Position numbers and translations under genes: made by a program. Under the pieces are notes generated by a model. It ran no database searches. It worked only from the letters and a program-made list of their open reading frames with translations, and was not told where the DNA came from. A stretch of DNA of 64,000 bases from positions 11,204,501-11,268,500 of the forward strand of contig CM056561.1 in NCBI GenBank assembly GCA_029721515.1. Direction: 5' to 3'. Shown piece by piece: positions 38,080-49,677 of the stretch. The stretch comes from Synanceia verrucosa (lineage: Eukaryota; Chordata; Actinopteri; Perciformes; Synanceiidae). The first letter of the stretch is position 1, and every line of letters starts with the position of its first letter.

Positions 38080-38200
38080 CGTCCTGTTTGAGAAATGAAT
38101 TCAAAACAAACTACTGCAACATTTGACGAAGCAGCGATATTTACTGGACGTTTGCTCGGTCGTTTACAGCCTGAAAACCACAATGGCGGGGTGGACCAAA
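38080..38200 (-). other. crebzf: crebzf non-coding first exon and promoter region (approximate)
   Basis: A donor GTAAGT on the minus strand (exon ends at 38080) pairs with the acceptor before 37291, leaving a 788-bp intron. Upstream, 38183-38245 is CpG-rich with CCGCCATTGT (YY1-like) and an ETS-type CCGGAAGTG on the minus strand near 38233-38241. The transcription start is inferred, not seen. Confidence 0.6.
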
Positions 38201-38245
38201 CGCGATAAAAACGTCGATATGGCTATGAGGCGACACTTCCGGACG

Positions 38246-39184
38246 AATCATTCAAAATAAAAGTCCTCCTGAACTTTGCTTAGTGAGTGGACGTTTCGAT
38301 ATGGCGCAGTCAAAACAAGCGATTTATAGCATTTTTTGTTTATAATCAAGACCCATCTGACGACGCTCAAAAGAGGAAAGGAAGTATTTGTTCAATGAAT
38401 GTGGTTGCATTACATTATGTTTTATCCACGTCACTGTGTAAGTATGCTATGAATCTAGTCTTTCACCTTGCGCTTCATATATGTGTGTATGTATATGCAT
38501 ATATACACACACAGTATATGTGTGTTTATTCTCCACAATAAAAATCCTTTGTGAACCAACACGCTGCAATTTAGCTCCAAATGTCTTACACAAATCATAA
38601 TCATGTTCCTTCAATAGAAATACATGTTTTATTGAACATAAGTGCAAAAAAGAAATGCATTACACACAACATCCTTGTGCTTACAACGATATTCCCTCTG
38701 CAAGGTGTTTCACTGAAAGGCCTTTGTAGGAACTCAACTAGTAGTATTAGTACACATTACCTACATGATAGATGGAAGAAGAAAATCACATCTATTCTAT
38801 TTCTTATTCTTCCCCATCATGTGCAGTTTGTCTACTAGTTTCTCACTTGCACCACTTTTGTCTTTAGCCACCTACTGAAAACACAGCATACAACAGGAAG
38901 AGTTGTACAAACTATTTACATAAAAATTGCAACTAAAAGTTGTTTTCATTAATTTATGAATCTTTTTGTCATCAAAAACATGACACGCTGTCAGATAAGT
39001 CATTTGAGCATGTCACCAAATTCAAACAGGCATTTCTCACTAGTCTCTGACATTTCAAAACCATAGATTGTAGATTAGTTGGCATCCTTAACGATAGACA
39101 ACTGCCAAGAATTCAAGAATATGGAACCAATGAATGAGTTTGGCATTAAGATACAATACTTTCATGTCCATCAAGTAATATTTT
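38246..39184. other. Spacer between crebzf and las1l
   Basis: Short AT/CA-rich spacer with a cluster of tatatgcatatata-type repeats at 38480-38525. No gene recognised. Confidence 0.5.
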
Positions 39185-39190
39185 TTTATT
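39185..39190 (-). promoter_or_regulatory. Candidate poly(A) signal for las1l
   Basis: AATAAA on the minus strand about 60 nt past the las1l stop codon. Confidence 0.6.
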
Positions 39191-39248
39191 TATAAGTTCA
39201 ACAATGCACCAGCAACTACAGGACTATACCTCACAGCATTATAACAAC

Positions 39249-40973
39249 TCAAAAAAGTTGCAGTCCAGACTTCAGCTTATTAACATCACTGTGGTTCCAG
39301 AGTCCATCTGTTGTTCTGACTGGGGCCAAGACTCCTGGGACAGTGTGTGTTGCGTTGCTCTCCAACTCCACTGGCAGGTCAAAAACAGTCATTGTCGAGT
39401 AGTTTTCCACCATGAGATATGAAGGATCATCTGACTGCCCAGGGACTTTACCAAGAGGATAGTTCTTCCAAATAACCTCATCGTTGCACACCTGCCATGG
39501 AGACCCTATGAGCAATTTTGCTTTTTCAGCCTGAGCATCTGCCAATTTGTACTCCTGGGAGGACTCGCTCCTCCCTGTGTCAGCTGTGGAGAGCCATGGG
39601 TGGTTGTGGTGCTGTGAAGACTGCAGCTTCTCATGCAAACTCTCCAGTGTGTATATGGGCTGTTGTTTCTGTTCCGGAGAAGTATCAGATTCTGAATGTG
39701 TGGGCTGCGTGTACATGGAGCAGAGTTGAAGCAGCCTCTGACGGGTTTCCAGAGGGAGAGGGTGCTCCATGTCATCCAGGATTAACTGGAGCAAGTGAGG
39801 CGTGCTGGTGCAGGGAGCATCCAAGCATGCTGACAGCAGCTGCTGCCACCTGAGCTGGATGCGGTTCACAAAGACCCTATCCTTCATTCTGGCCTTCTTC
39901 TGCCCCTTTGTTTCAAAGTGGTATTCAAATTTATTGCCATTACAGAGGATGATTTCTGAAATCCAAGCAGAAATATAGAAAGCCCTGTGACTGTTCTGCT
40001 CATTGACAAGCTGCTTCAGTTCAATAAACAGCTTTTCCAAAAGGAGGTGAATGAAGGACGGCGAGTTGAGCATCTTCAGCAGCGGCAGCCAAAACCGCAG
40101 GAAGGTTTGAGTGACTCTGGGTTCAGTGGGATTGCCGTTGTCAGATGTCTCACAGCCTAATGTTTCCAGTTGTTCAACAGTAGGAACAAGAAATCCATCT
40201 TCCAGCAACACATCAATCAGCATATTACTTGACTGCAACGCAAACTGCTTGATCTCACCTAGTAACCAGCTCATGTCTGCAAAGGGAGCTGGCCACAGGT
40301 TCTTCTCTTTGTCTTCAGGAAGCCCATCAAATGCCTGGTACTGCTCCTTTTCGAAAGATATTAGAAGTTCCCGTGCATTCTTGTAGACTTCCATTTCTTT
40401 TTGCCGTGCAATGAGGTCATCCTCTTGCCGTTTTAGGTCAACGTCTTCATCTTCTCCATCCGATTCTGATTCCCACTCCTCACTAGGCCCTCCCCCTAAC
40501 TGTCTGGACCAGTATTCCTGCTGGAGCCACTCCAGAACCACCTTACATCCCTTTCGACACCATTTTAAGTTAGGAAGCCTCCTGTGTGTGAAATCATGCC
40601 GCAGGTCTACGACCCACTCTGGGATGTTCAGGTTCCCTGCTAGCCTCCTCAGTGGACGTGCTGTTCTCCCCTGTTGTCGCTCAGTGATCAAATTGACAAA
40701 CCTGATCAGGGCCGTTCCATAAAGTAGGACCAGGTCATCTCCTTCCAGCTGTCCTGACCTGTCCAGCACCTGGCACCTCACTAGATCCGCCGTGCAGTCC
40801 ACAGCCACAGGAGTGCTGTTAGCATACCTGCTTTTCCAAGCTGATATCCTCTGCAGGGCATACCTCTGCAAGGCGGAATCCTTCGAGAAAATATACTCCA
40901 GAACTTGATCCCACTCAGCTTTGTTTGTCCATGCCACCACATGGCGTTTTTTCTCTGTGCTCCGTTTCTTCAT
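39249..40973 (-). CDS. las1l: Ribosome biogenesis endonuclease LAS1-like
   Basis: HEPN-fold endoribonuclease that cuts ITS2 during 60S subunit maturation, working with the polynucleotide kinase NOL9 in the nucleolus. A single open frame of 574 codons. The N-terminal 150 residues match LAS1: VVAWTNKAEWDQVLEYIF, LQRYALQRISAW, ADLVRCQVLDRSG, LLYGTALIRFVNLITERQ, and the HEPN catalytic motif in VVDLRHDFTHRRLPN (Arg-x4-His), then WCRKGCKVVLEWLQQEYW. An acidic patch (ESESDGEDEDVD) precedes a helical region, and the C-terminal part contains the GSPWQVCNDEVIWKNYPLG stretch. Human LAS1L is longer (734 residues) and has many introns; here no intron is seen. No premature stop. Confidence 0.95.
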   Translation of the reverse strand: MKKRSTEKKRHVVAWTNKAEWDQVLEYIFSKDSALQRYALQRISAWKSRYANSTPVAVDCTADLVRCQVLDRSGQLEGDDLVLLYGTALIRFVNLITERQQGRTARPLRRLAGNLNIPEWVVDLRHDFTHRRLPNLKWCRKGCKVVLEWLQQEYWSRQLGGGPSEEWESESDGEDEDVDLKRQEDDLIARQKEMEVYKNARELLISFEKEQYQAFDGLPEDKEKNLWPAPFADMSWLLGEIKQFALQSSNMLIDVLLEDGFLVPTVEQLETLGCETSDNGNPTEPRVTQTFLRFWLPLLKMLNSPSFIHLLLEKLFIELKQLVNEQNSHRAFYISAWISEIILCNGNKFEYHFETKGQKKARMKDRVFVNRIQLRWQQLLSACLDAPCTSTPHLLQLILDDMEHPLPLETRQRLLQLCSMYTQPTHSESDTSPEQKQQPIYTLESLHEKLQSSQHHNHPWLSTADTGRSESSQEYKLADAQAEKAKLLIGSPWQVCNDEVIWKNYPLGKVPGQSDDPSYLMVENYSTMTVFDLPVELESNATHTVPGVLAPVRTTDGLWNHSDVNKLKSGLQLF

Positions 40974-41138
40974 TTTAAAAGCGTAAGAGGTGTTCAGCAG
41001 ACTAACGTTAAAAACTCTTATATAACACGCTCTTATACGCCGGCTAATGGCCGTCTTCTGATAGCCACTCGGCTAAAAATGCCACAAAAAGAGCTTTAAA
41101 TCGCGGCGTGTAACCATCCAAAATCCACCGACTGTCGC

Positions 41139-41153
41139 ATCCCGGAAGTGACA
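41139..41153 (-). promoter_or_regulatory. ETS-type site upstream of las1l
   Basis: cccggaagtgaca about 170 bp upstream of the las1l ATG, in a CpG-containing stretch (41030-41160). ETS sites like this are common in housekeeping promoters. Confidence 0.45.
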
Positions 41154-41628
41154 TATAATTCTTCCTCTTCTTGTATAGTTTGGCGGTTGGCAAACAACGA
41201 GTTGGTGCTTTACCGCCACCAACTGGAATGGAGTGTGGATCAGACAGACTACTGTTCCCCCTCTCAAAATGAATGAATAAATAAATAAATAAATAAGTGA
41301 TATACTGTATACTGTATGTGTTCGCTTCTTCGTTTTCTTTTATTTTTTACGTAGCTGACATCCTTAACGTCGCATTACTGCCACCTACTGGACTTAGTAA
41401 ACTCCTACGGTATCTCCTCAGGAAGCTAAGCTGTGATTGACCTATTGTCAATGTACACAGGCCATAGGGACTGCTGTAGGTAGGTCAAAGTTATTCACGT
41501 TGACTTTCTGAATCTGGGCAACACAGTTCCTCAGACAATGATAAACGATCAAAAAAAAAAAAAAAAATAGAAATTAGTACAACGAGATTCAAGATTCAGA
41601 GATTCAAAGTGGTTATTGTCATATGTAG

Positions 41629-42050
41629 AGAAGAAGAAGAAGAAGAAGAATTCCTTTATTAATCCCTCAATGAGGGAAATTACATTTTTTCACTCTGTTA
41701 GTATATATATATTTTTCAATTGCACATTACACACACAAGTCATGAAACAAACACATGCACATGCATTAGAGGAGAGGTGTCAGAGCGATGGGGCTGCCCC
41801 TTATCCAGGCGTACAGTAAGGAAACATGTTTCCCTGCACAACCAAATACTTCCTTTGCTATCCACACTGAACGCTGAGCAACAAATCAGAGTGAAATATA
41901 CATGAATGATAAAAAAAAATAATAGATAAATTAAGGCAGCAATGTAAAAATGCAATAGACACAAACCAAAAAATATGGTCTGTTCAAAGAGGCAGTGCAA
42001 CAGTAATATGTGCAATACTGAGCAGAAGAGGTGGTCCATGTTTGTGGCCT
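41629..42050 (-). mobile_element. Retroposon 3' end with (AAG)n tail
   Basis: Plus-strand (aag)n is followed by aattcctttattaatccctcaatgaggg. Read in reverse this gives AATAAAGG near the end and a TTC-repeat tail, the layout of fish LINE/SINE 3' ends. The inner boundary is not defined. Confidence 0.5.
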
Positions 42051-42059
42051 CCTGTCAGC

Positions 42060-42275
42060 CTCCAGCAGTCATTTGCTATAGTGTCCCGAAGCAGATCTCT
42101 AACCCCAAATTGCTCCTAATTGCTGTGCATTGATGTGTGTCAGTGTGAAAAAAAACTCAAGCAACTTCCACCATCAGTGTGAATGTAAATGTGATATGTA
42201 GTATAAAGCACTTTCAGTGGTCGCTTGACTATAAAGGAACTATACAGTACTGTATAAGTACAACCTATTTACAGT
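42060..42275 (+). repeat. Dispersed fish repeat fragment
   Basis: ccatcagtgtgaatgtaaatg, then gtgatatgtagtataaagcac, tttcagtggtcgcttgac and ctatacagtactgtataagt form a word order I know from many fish loci. Family name not assigned. Confidence 0.5.
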
Positions 42276-42785
42276 GGAACGTTTTTCAGTCCAGTCCTGC
42301 ATTTCACACTTCTGTACCTCCTACCTGTTTGTAGGTAAAGGTGTTAACAGTCCAGGGTTGGGTGTAATTGTTGATGAATGAATGTCATTGGGATACTGAG
42401 CCATGTGACAGTCAGTTCGCTCTGTCATTTATGTTATTTTTTATACAAAGACATTATTAGAGAATATTACAGAACTAAAATGTGTTGGCCCTTACCATTT
42501 GAATCTACAGTACAATCTGGAGAGCAGACATATTCTGTTATGTATTATTATATTCCCTGGTAATATGGTCAGGTCAGCACTGTAGCCATCTTTCAGTCCA
42601 ATCTAGTATTCAGCAAGTGAAACACAATTGATATTGGACACCTGTGAGATTCAAACAGAGGAGTTAAGTGTATTTTATAGCACCATCAAGACACATCAAA
42701 AAATACAATTAAAAGCCATGTAAATTTAAATTCACGATGGTGATTTTGGGTTGGGATGTGTTACAGAGTAGGAAGTTAAAAGGTC

Positions 42786-42791
42786 TTTATT
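42786..42791 (-). promoter_or_regulatory. Candidate poly(A) signal for the TNF receptor gene
   Basis: AATAAA on the minus strand about 310 nt after the proposed stop at 43101. Confidence 0.4.
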
Positions 42792-43100
42792 ACAAATACT
42801 GTCACAAATATCTAAAAGAAAAAAGCATTTACAACACCGGTTACAATTACAAGTTACAGCAGTAGTGAGAGGCACACTCAGCTCTTGCAAAAGTTTGGAA
42901 AAGCATTGCAATGCAGATGATTGCAAACAGAATAGTTGCTTGATTTTGATTTTTTTTTTTTTAGAAATGTGACTTAAAACTTTGTACAAGACACAACACC
43001 CTCTGTCCTTTTCAAACAACCCTCACATTACTGCTTCTTCAGTAACAGTAGTTCGGTAATGTCCTGGTTTTATCCTAACGTTGCTGAATCCTGGAGACAT

Positions 43101-46100
43101 TCAGCCAGGTGACTCTTGTTCTGTGTGCCGATCTGATAGAGTAGAGGACACTGGCATGGAAGAGAGGAGGCGAATAATGCAAAAATTGATGGAGCTAACA
43201 GAATTGCTGAGTTTCATGTGACTAAAAACGATTGATTGATGGGTGGAGAAAAAGAAGCGAAATTAAAGAGGACAATCGCATGCTGAGAATTTAAAAAAAA
43301 AAATCAGTATTAAGGACAAATAAATTGACCCAACGTACCTATTTTTTTTCTTGATAACAGCGTGCCTGAAATCCAAAAGAAGTGTGTTAGCTAAAACAAT
43401 TAGTGGAGAAAAAAAATGGATGGAAATCACTGCGGTCACATGGTAGGATCGTACTGGATTTCGCCAAATTTGATTTTGCCACTCTGTGGGTGGTCTGTCT
43501 CAAAATCCAGGTACACATGGAGTTTGTTTAATTCAGATAATGGTCAGCAACTTGGCTGACTCTGCTACACGGCGCTGTAGCTCTTTCAACAAGTGTGTTA
43601 GAACTACTGGTTGACGGTTACTTAACAATACAACAATATACTATCTGGCGGCATACAAACAAAGCTGGTGTGCGAGGAGTTTGACAGAGCAGCATTAGCG
43701 TACATGTTGTGCATTTTGCAGTGTTTGGAAGTCCATATGAACCAACAAACAGAGTTTTTGGTTTCGGTGATTGAAAGTGGTTCTTCAAAGCCATGATATC
43801 ACTTTATTTTTCTGGCAACAACATTACTATTTATGACAACATTGGCGCCTCCTTCCACTTCCGGGTGAAATCCCCGGCGGAAATTCTCGAGCAGGCGCAG
43901 GATGCGAATACAATACAATCCCGTACACAAGAGACACAAAGCAGATCAACAATGTCTTAAGCCTACCGTATTCGCGAATCCAGTCCCAATACGATCCTCA
44001 GCACGTGCACATGAATTTCATACATTTTCGATGCCTTTATTATACAATTAACCTCCTCCATGTGCACGCAGTGAACAATGTTATATATTAGGCTGTGAAA
44101 TTAGAGATGCAAAACGAGCACTAACCTGCAATCACAAGCCCAAACACCATTACTGTTGAAATTAATAATGGAATATAACTGTAATACTGTCTTGAAGCTG
44201 TTCCACAGACAACATCACTGGTCCTGCCACCATCTTTGACCTTTACTTGGGTTTCTGAGCAACTGTGGAAAAGAGAAATGAAAGACAGCTTAGTACTTCC
44301 TGTGTTTCAAAACTCATTTTGAAGCATCATCATAACTATAAAAGGACAAAGTGGATCACACAAAGTAAAACCAAAGCCAATATTAAAAATTGACCCTCTA
44401 AAAAAGTAAAGTTACCTATGTTTTGTGACCAAATGAAATAACACTGAGGGATTGTCAATGTTTTGTGTAAACTGTGGATGCGAACAATCAACTACCTAGC
44501 AAATATTTTAATTAGTGCTCTTTTTTTCAACTAGTAACAAACCATGTCTTACATTGTCCAAATGGTGCAATTCACACCATCCTGTGAAAAAGAGCCTGGC
44601 TGACAAAGTTCACACACTGTATCGGTTCTGCTGGTTCCTTAGAGAAACATTCAAAAGTGAGATTAATGATATTCAACAAACATCAAGTGAAGATCCAAAC
44701 ATTTACTCCAACCGATGTCTGTGTTGAACATTTTAACATCTGTGTTGAGCATTTTACCATGCATACTAGTATCCCAGTGCAGGAAATCAGTCCTGATTGT
44801 ACAAAACTCAATCACACAGTATACACACAGTAAATTCATAAATCCTAATTTTGAGATACAGGTAATTAAAGTCCCAGATTAACTTTCAAGAGGGTTTAAG
44901 ACGCTTGATAAGTGCCTGACCAGGTCATCCTATACTGCTTCCAGCTTCCAGAATATGCTAGCCGGTGTTTATGGTCTGTGTGCTGAAATAAAAGTAAAAA
45001 TCTGACATAGATAAACTTAATTGTCACGAATGTCTGAAAAAGCTCAGTATAGTATAGTATAGTCAGTATAGTCAATGCAGCAGTGCCCAGGCCACCAGGG
45101 ACCACAGTGGCACATAAAAGAAAAACCTGGTAGATTTGGAGGGGTCAAAGACATGCCTCAGAAAACCTTGATACTCTTTACACCACACACACACACACAC
45201 ACACATATGCCATGTTAATGTCAGACCCTGACTGTGACCAAAACCAGGATAGCAGTGTGCATGAAACCATACTCACTGTCAGACTAGTCCCACTTCAATT
45301 TATCTTACCAGGTTCTTTTATCCTGGAACCAGGTGCACAGCGAGTATGTTTTTGTGCCAAAGTACATCCCGCATCATCCATCAAAGCTTTGCAGAAATAC
45401 CCACTTAAAACATCACAAACGGTGTCAGTTGTTGCTGTGCACTTCTGCTGGGCAAAGAGACCCTGACCTAAAAGCAAACAGGAAAATAGTCATGAAATTA
45501 TTGTTAAACACGTATACATCTACAGATTATGAAAGCTTCAAAGTTAAGTGTGTAGGGTTTGGTGGCATCTAGAGGTGAGGCCGTAGACAGCAGAACTACA
45601 GAGGCTGACATGAAAACATGAATGGGCTTATCTAGGCAGGCTGAGGTTGAATAGTCTTGTTTTCCACATTAATGGATTATTTAAATTCTAGCCATAATAT
45701 GAGCTGTTCCAACTGACTTCATGCTACTTTTCTCTTCTCCTTTAACATAGGACACACTGTACCATCCTCGACCAAACGATTTGTCCTCTGCAAATCCTTG
45801 GGGCTGCAACTATGCACATGCTGTTCATGTAAACTACCCGATCTTAGATTTAATGAGGATATTCATAAATGTGAGTGCACAGTGACAACCATTTACTTTC
45901 ACTATTTTTATTTATTTATTTTGAAATAATAACAAACAAGAACAAACATTTGGTACTGTTCTGAAATTAATGGCAGACATACAACAAAATGTCAATAAAC
46001 AAATAATCAAGTAGGAAGAAGTTGGTGACAGCCCCTCTCTATCCCTCAAACAATTAACTCAATATCCATCATCAAACGTTTGTGACTGGTAGCCTACAAT

Positions 46101-49100
46101 ATATTCCTTTTTATTTAGACTTCATTTTGTGTTACAGAGCAGCAAGAGCGTACTTTTTCCAATTACAAACATGTCTTACACCATGTTTAAGGTCAGATAA
46201 CACTTTATTATACGTTGATGTGAAGTGGTACAGCAACAGAACCTGCAGTATCACTTGCGGTGGTGGTGGTGTCTGTGCCTGACAGAGCTATATAAGAACA
46301 CACAAACCTTGGTCACAGGCAGTGCAGGGGAAACACTCTGTCAGGCCGTTGGGTTGATTCATAAAGGTCCCATTCATGCAGGAGTTACACCGAGTGCCTG
46401 ACTGTGGGGTGCAGTCTCTTCGAACAACTGTCCCTGTTGTTGCAAAAAAAAACAAAAACAAAAAAAAACACCATTAGCATTCCGTTATCATCAAGACATG
46501 ATTGGAAATAACTACTACTGTATCTGACAGATATCAGTCACAATCTTGTTTCAGGCCCACTTCATAGACCAGATGGGAGGTGAACATTCACTGTTGAGTT
46601 CAGTTTCTAAAATTTCAAATTTAACTAAAGACTTAACATGCTCTCACTGACTTCAGCTATGTAAATACTTGCACAATCAGTAACTAAAACATTATCTGGT
46701 AACTAAATCATATTATAAGACATCAATGTAAGAGGGAGTATTTGTTCTTTACAGTAATGTGCCTGTTTCTGAGAAAACTATCACACCTTGACCAAAAATG
46801 TCAAGCATGCATTATATTTAACTTCCATTTGCCTCGTTCATGTTTACAAATTTAATTTGAAACACCTACGATGCTATGCCACCTATTATGCAAATATCAG
46901 TTACTGTGTTTTCTATTTGGACATAATCTATTACTTGATCATAACTTATACTAAATGAATTAAAGGCAAAGCTGTCATCATCACCTAATGAATCAGATCT
47001 GATTCACTAATATCCTGCAAATTGCAATAACAGAGTAAATAATCATACTCTTCCAGTGTGTGTCGTGTATTTGGGTAATTTCATGGATTTCATGGTTTAG
47101 AGGTGTAGTGTAACTTACAACTCTAAATGTGAGATAACCATTCCCACTTTACTGTTTTAACACCCTTGTTTTTACTGTGATGACATCTCAATCCTTGGAA
47201 TATAGAAAGTATTGTTGCTAATCAGACAGAGCTACAATTTACCTTCGTGACACATTGGGCAACATTGTCCATCCTTGGCTTCATATTCCTTAGGTAGACA
47301 GCATGATCCTGGGGACATGAAGGTCGCAGCAAACCCTACTAAGAAACAGGAAGTTACAATTGAGTAACCTATTTAGGGTAGGAAGTGTCACAATTGGGCT
47401 GGCAGATCATTTGTCAAGGCTGGTACAGTGGGTACCAGGTCTGATGGGTGCATCGCTTCATCTGTCACTCTGATGCGCCATCACACTGTTCTGTTTGCTT
47501 GCTGAATGCCAATAATTTCACCCTTCTGAAACTGACTGGTATCTTTTCCACGACCACAGGAAGTGTCTTTTGACATTGTTGTTTAAGAGAAGATTCTCAC
47601 TGCGTCGGTTAACGCTAAATAATATCTATTAGTCAGGCTACGTTTACACACAGCAGGGTATTTTGATAAACGAATATTTCCTTCCTCCCGTTTTCTGGAA
47701 TATACTTCTCCGTCTGCGTCATCTCCGTAGCTACGGAGACCCCTCGAGCCCTCGCACTTCTCCATGATGCGTGTTGTGCAGCCCTGCGCTGAAATGCACC
47801 CCCTCGGAAAGTGAAGCAATTCGCCTTAATGTCGCAGATAAAAGCAGGGGAAAATACTATTTTATGATTTAATTATTTGTGAGGGAGATAGAAGAGAACA
47901 ACATTAATTGCTTTCAGTCTTTAAAGCTCCTCTTCCTCTTTCTTCTCAACACAAAATCGGATAATAGCGAACGCAAACCAACAACTTTCGGTATGTTCTG
48001 TGTAAATATACCCCAGCCATAATTACTAAATGAATTAAATAGATTTTTTTGAGCAGGTTGAATGTGTTTGATTTGCCTTTCACAAGGATAATCGATACTT
48101 TAGTTCCTGTCCTGTCTGTGCTGCTGCAGAGGAGACCTGTCTGTCTGTTTGTGTGTATGGAGAGGGGCTGCATTTCACAGCAGGGTGCAGCTAGAGGACC
48201 AATCACAGCCCTTGTTGTCTCCGTCTTCCCTTGAAGGATTGACGGACAGGCCAATTTATAGTACTCCGTAAAGTGCCGTACGTAGAGACGGAGAGCCCTC
48301 TCCGTCGCCGGAGAGCCTGACGGAGAGCCTCTCCGTCGTCTCCGGGCGCAGGAATTTTTTTTTAACTGTCCATCAATCCGTCAAGGGAAGACGGAGACGA
48401 CAAGGGCTGTGATTGGTCCTCTAGCTGCACCCTGCTGTGAAATGCAGCCCCTCTCCCTACACAGAAACAGACAGACAGGTATCCTCTGCAGCAGCGCGGA
48501 CAGAACAGGAACTAAAGTATCGATTATCCTTGTGAAAGGCAAATCAAACACATTCAACCTGCTCAAAAATATATTTAATTCATTTAGTAATTATGGCTGG
48601 GGTATATTTACACAGAACATCCCGAAAGTTGTTGGTTTGCGTTCGCTATTATCCGATTTTGTGTTGAAAAGAAAGAGGAAGAGGAGCTTTAAAGACTGAA
48701 AGCAATCAGTGTTGTTCTCTTCTATCTCCCTCACAAATAATTAAATCATAAAATAGTATTTTCTCCTGCTTTTATCAGCGATATTAAGGTGAATTGCTTC
48801 ACTTTCCGAGGGGGTGCATTTCAGCGCAGGGCTGCACAACACGCATCATGACGGAGAAGTGCGAGGGCTCGAGGGGTCTCTGTAGCTACGGAGTCGGATG
48901 ACGTATTACGCAGACGGAGAAGTATATTCCAGCCTTTACGCAGACGGAGAAGTATATTCCAGCCTCCTGCGCCCGGAGACGACGGAGAGGCTCTCCGTCA
49001 GGCTCTCCGGCGACGCAGAGGGCTCTCCGTCTCTACGTACGGCACTTTACGGAGTACTATAAATTGGCCTTAACACGAGCGACTTCCTGTTCCTGTACAT

Positions 49101-49554
49101 ACAATACAGTCCGCGTAGGGGTCTGCGTCGCCGCGACGCAGAAGTATAAACCAGGCTTAGAGGAGCTGTATTTGCAAAACACGTAAAATGTGCTTGCACC
49201 ATCAGAAATGCTTCTGATACCCGGAATGCTTGACTGCTCATAGATTACTCTGATGGCCGTACAACAAAAAAAAAAGATCGCACTTTTGGTGCGTAGATTT
49301 CCTAAAACTGCGTTTGTTTCTGTTTACATTCAAAAGCGAAACCGGAGTTTTCAGAGGAGAAATCGATGTTTGTGTGTAACTGAAAGGTACAAACGGAGGG
49401 AAAAGTATCCGTTTTTACAAATACCCGTGTATGTGTAAACGGACCCACAAATGTCGATCCGAGTCTGCACAATGTATTTCCAAGCCTACATTAGCTTTAG
49501 CTGTAGCAGTGGAACCGTCAGATACTTACCAAAGACAGCCAGGGTCGATAACAT
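43101..49554 (-). CDS. TNF receptor superfamily protein, HVEM (TNFRSF14)/CD40-like
   Basis: Type I membrane receptor for TNF-family or Ig-family ligands. Eight exons on the minus strand: 49554-49530, 47335-47243, 46433-46308, 45467-45309, 44637-44553, 44262-44126, 43365-43339, 43150-43101, joining in phase to 233 residues. Short signal peptide MLSTLAVFGFAATF, then cysteine-rich domains: CCLPKEYEAKDGQCCPMC; CNSCMNGTFMNQPNGLTECF with CTACDQGQGL; CTATTDTVCDVLSGYFC; TDTVCELCQPGSFSQDG and CSETQVKVKDGGRTSDVVC. The TM is YSYIPLLISTVMVFGLVIAG, followed by a tail of about 25 residues. CRD2/3 recall HVEM; the GGRTSDVVCG end recalls CD40. The last two exons are short and less certain. The tail has TEQE, fitting the TRAF-binding pattern (P/S/A/T)x(Q/E)E. 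No death domain. Confidence 0.82.
45185..45205. repeat. (CA)n microsatellite
   Basis: Short CA tract in the intron between exons 4 and 5 of the TNF receptor gene. Confidence 0.9.
45468..46307 (-). other. TNF receptor gene intron 3, nothing recognised
   Basis: AT-rich intron between the CRD2 and CRD3 exons; no repeat family or extra exon seen. The intron 46434-47242 is likewise plain. Confidence 0.4.
47695..48246. repeat. Palindrome arm A
   Basis: About 550 bp that is almost exactly the reverse complement of 48363-48947: for example, aagaggagctttaaagactg at about 48675 mirrors cagtctttaaagctcctctt at about 47917. Differences are single bases and small gaps. Confidence 0.85.
48247..49072. mobile_element. 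TIR element with about 105-bp inverted ends, containing arm A'
   Basis: Starts ggccaatttatagtactccg and ends in its reverse complement (cggagtactataaattggcc); the inverted ends (48247-48352 and 48966-49072) are nearly identical and rich in ctccgtc words. Between them lies arm A' (48363-48947). A 29-bp unit (ttacgcagacggagaagtat, then attccagcc) is tandemly doubled at 48905-48965. No transposase. Probably a MITE; family not assigned. Confidence 0.75.
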
Positions 49555-49624
49555 GATAACGCATGCTATCACATAGTTTCACCGAGTTTTGGAAACATTA
49601 GTTACTTCTCTTAAGTATCAGTTG

Positions 49625-49634
49625 CTTATTTATA
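49625..49634 (-). promoter_or_regulatory. TATA-like box of the TNF receptor gene
   Basis: TATAAATAAG on the minus strand, 71-80 bp upstream of the proposed ATG (49554). Confidence 0.5.
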
Positions 49635-49677
49635 GTTCTGATATATAGCTTATCATTTTTGGCACGACTCGAACAGT

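Larger units (their letters stand above)
47638..49447. mobile_element. Outer DNA transposon (hAT-like ends) carrying a nested insertion
   Basis: Left end ggctacgtttacacacagca with gggtattttgataaacg; the right end read in reverse gives GGTCCGTTTACACATACACG with GGTATTTGTAAAAACGG. The ends are imperfect inverted repeats (cgtttacaca, gggtattt shared). The interior is largely taken up by the palindromic element below. In intron 1 of the TNF receptor gene. Confidence 0.55.

Noticed and set aside
38287..38541. 84-codon plus-strand frame upstream of crebzf
   Set aside because: No family similarity, ends in TA/CA repeat text, no splice partners.
43830..44000. CpG-containing stretch downstream of the TNF receptor TM exon, possible promoter
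   Set aside because: No gene start on either strand fits; it probably belongs to a repeat or is intronic.
47946..48699. Mirror-image open frames of about 100 codons on opposite strands
   Set aside because: They are the two arms of the palindrome read in opposite directions; the residues match no family and the frames stop at the arm ends.
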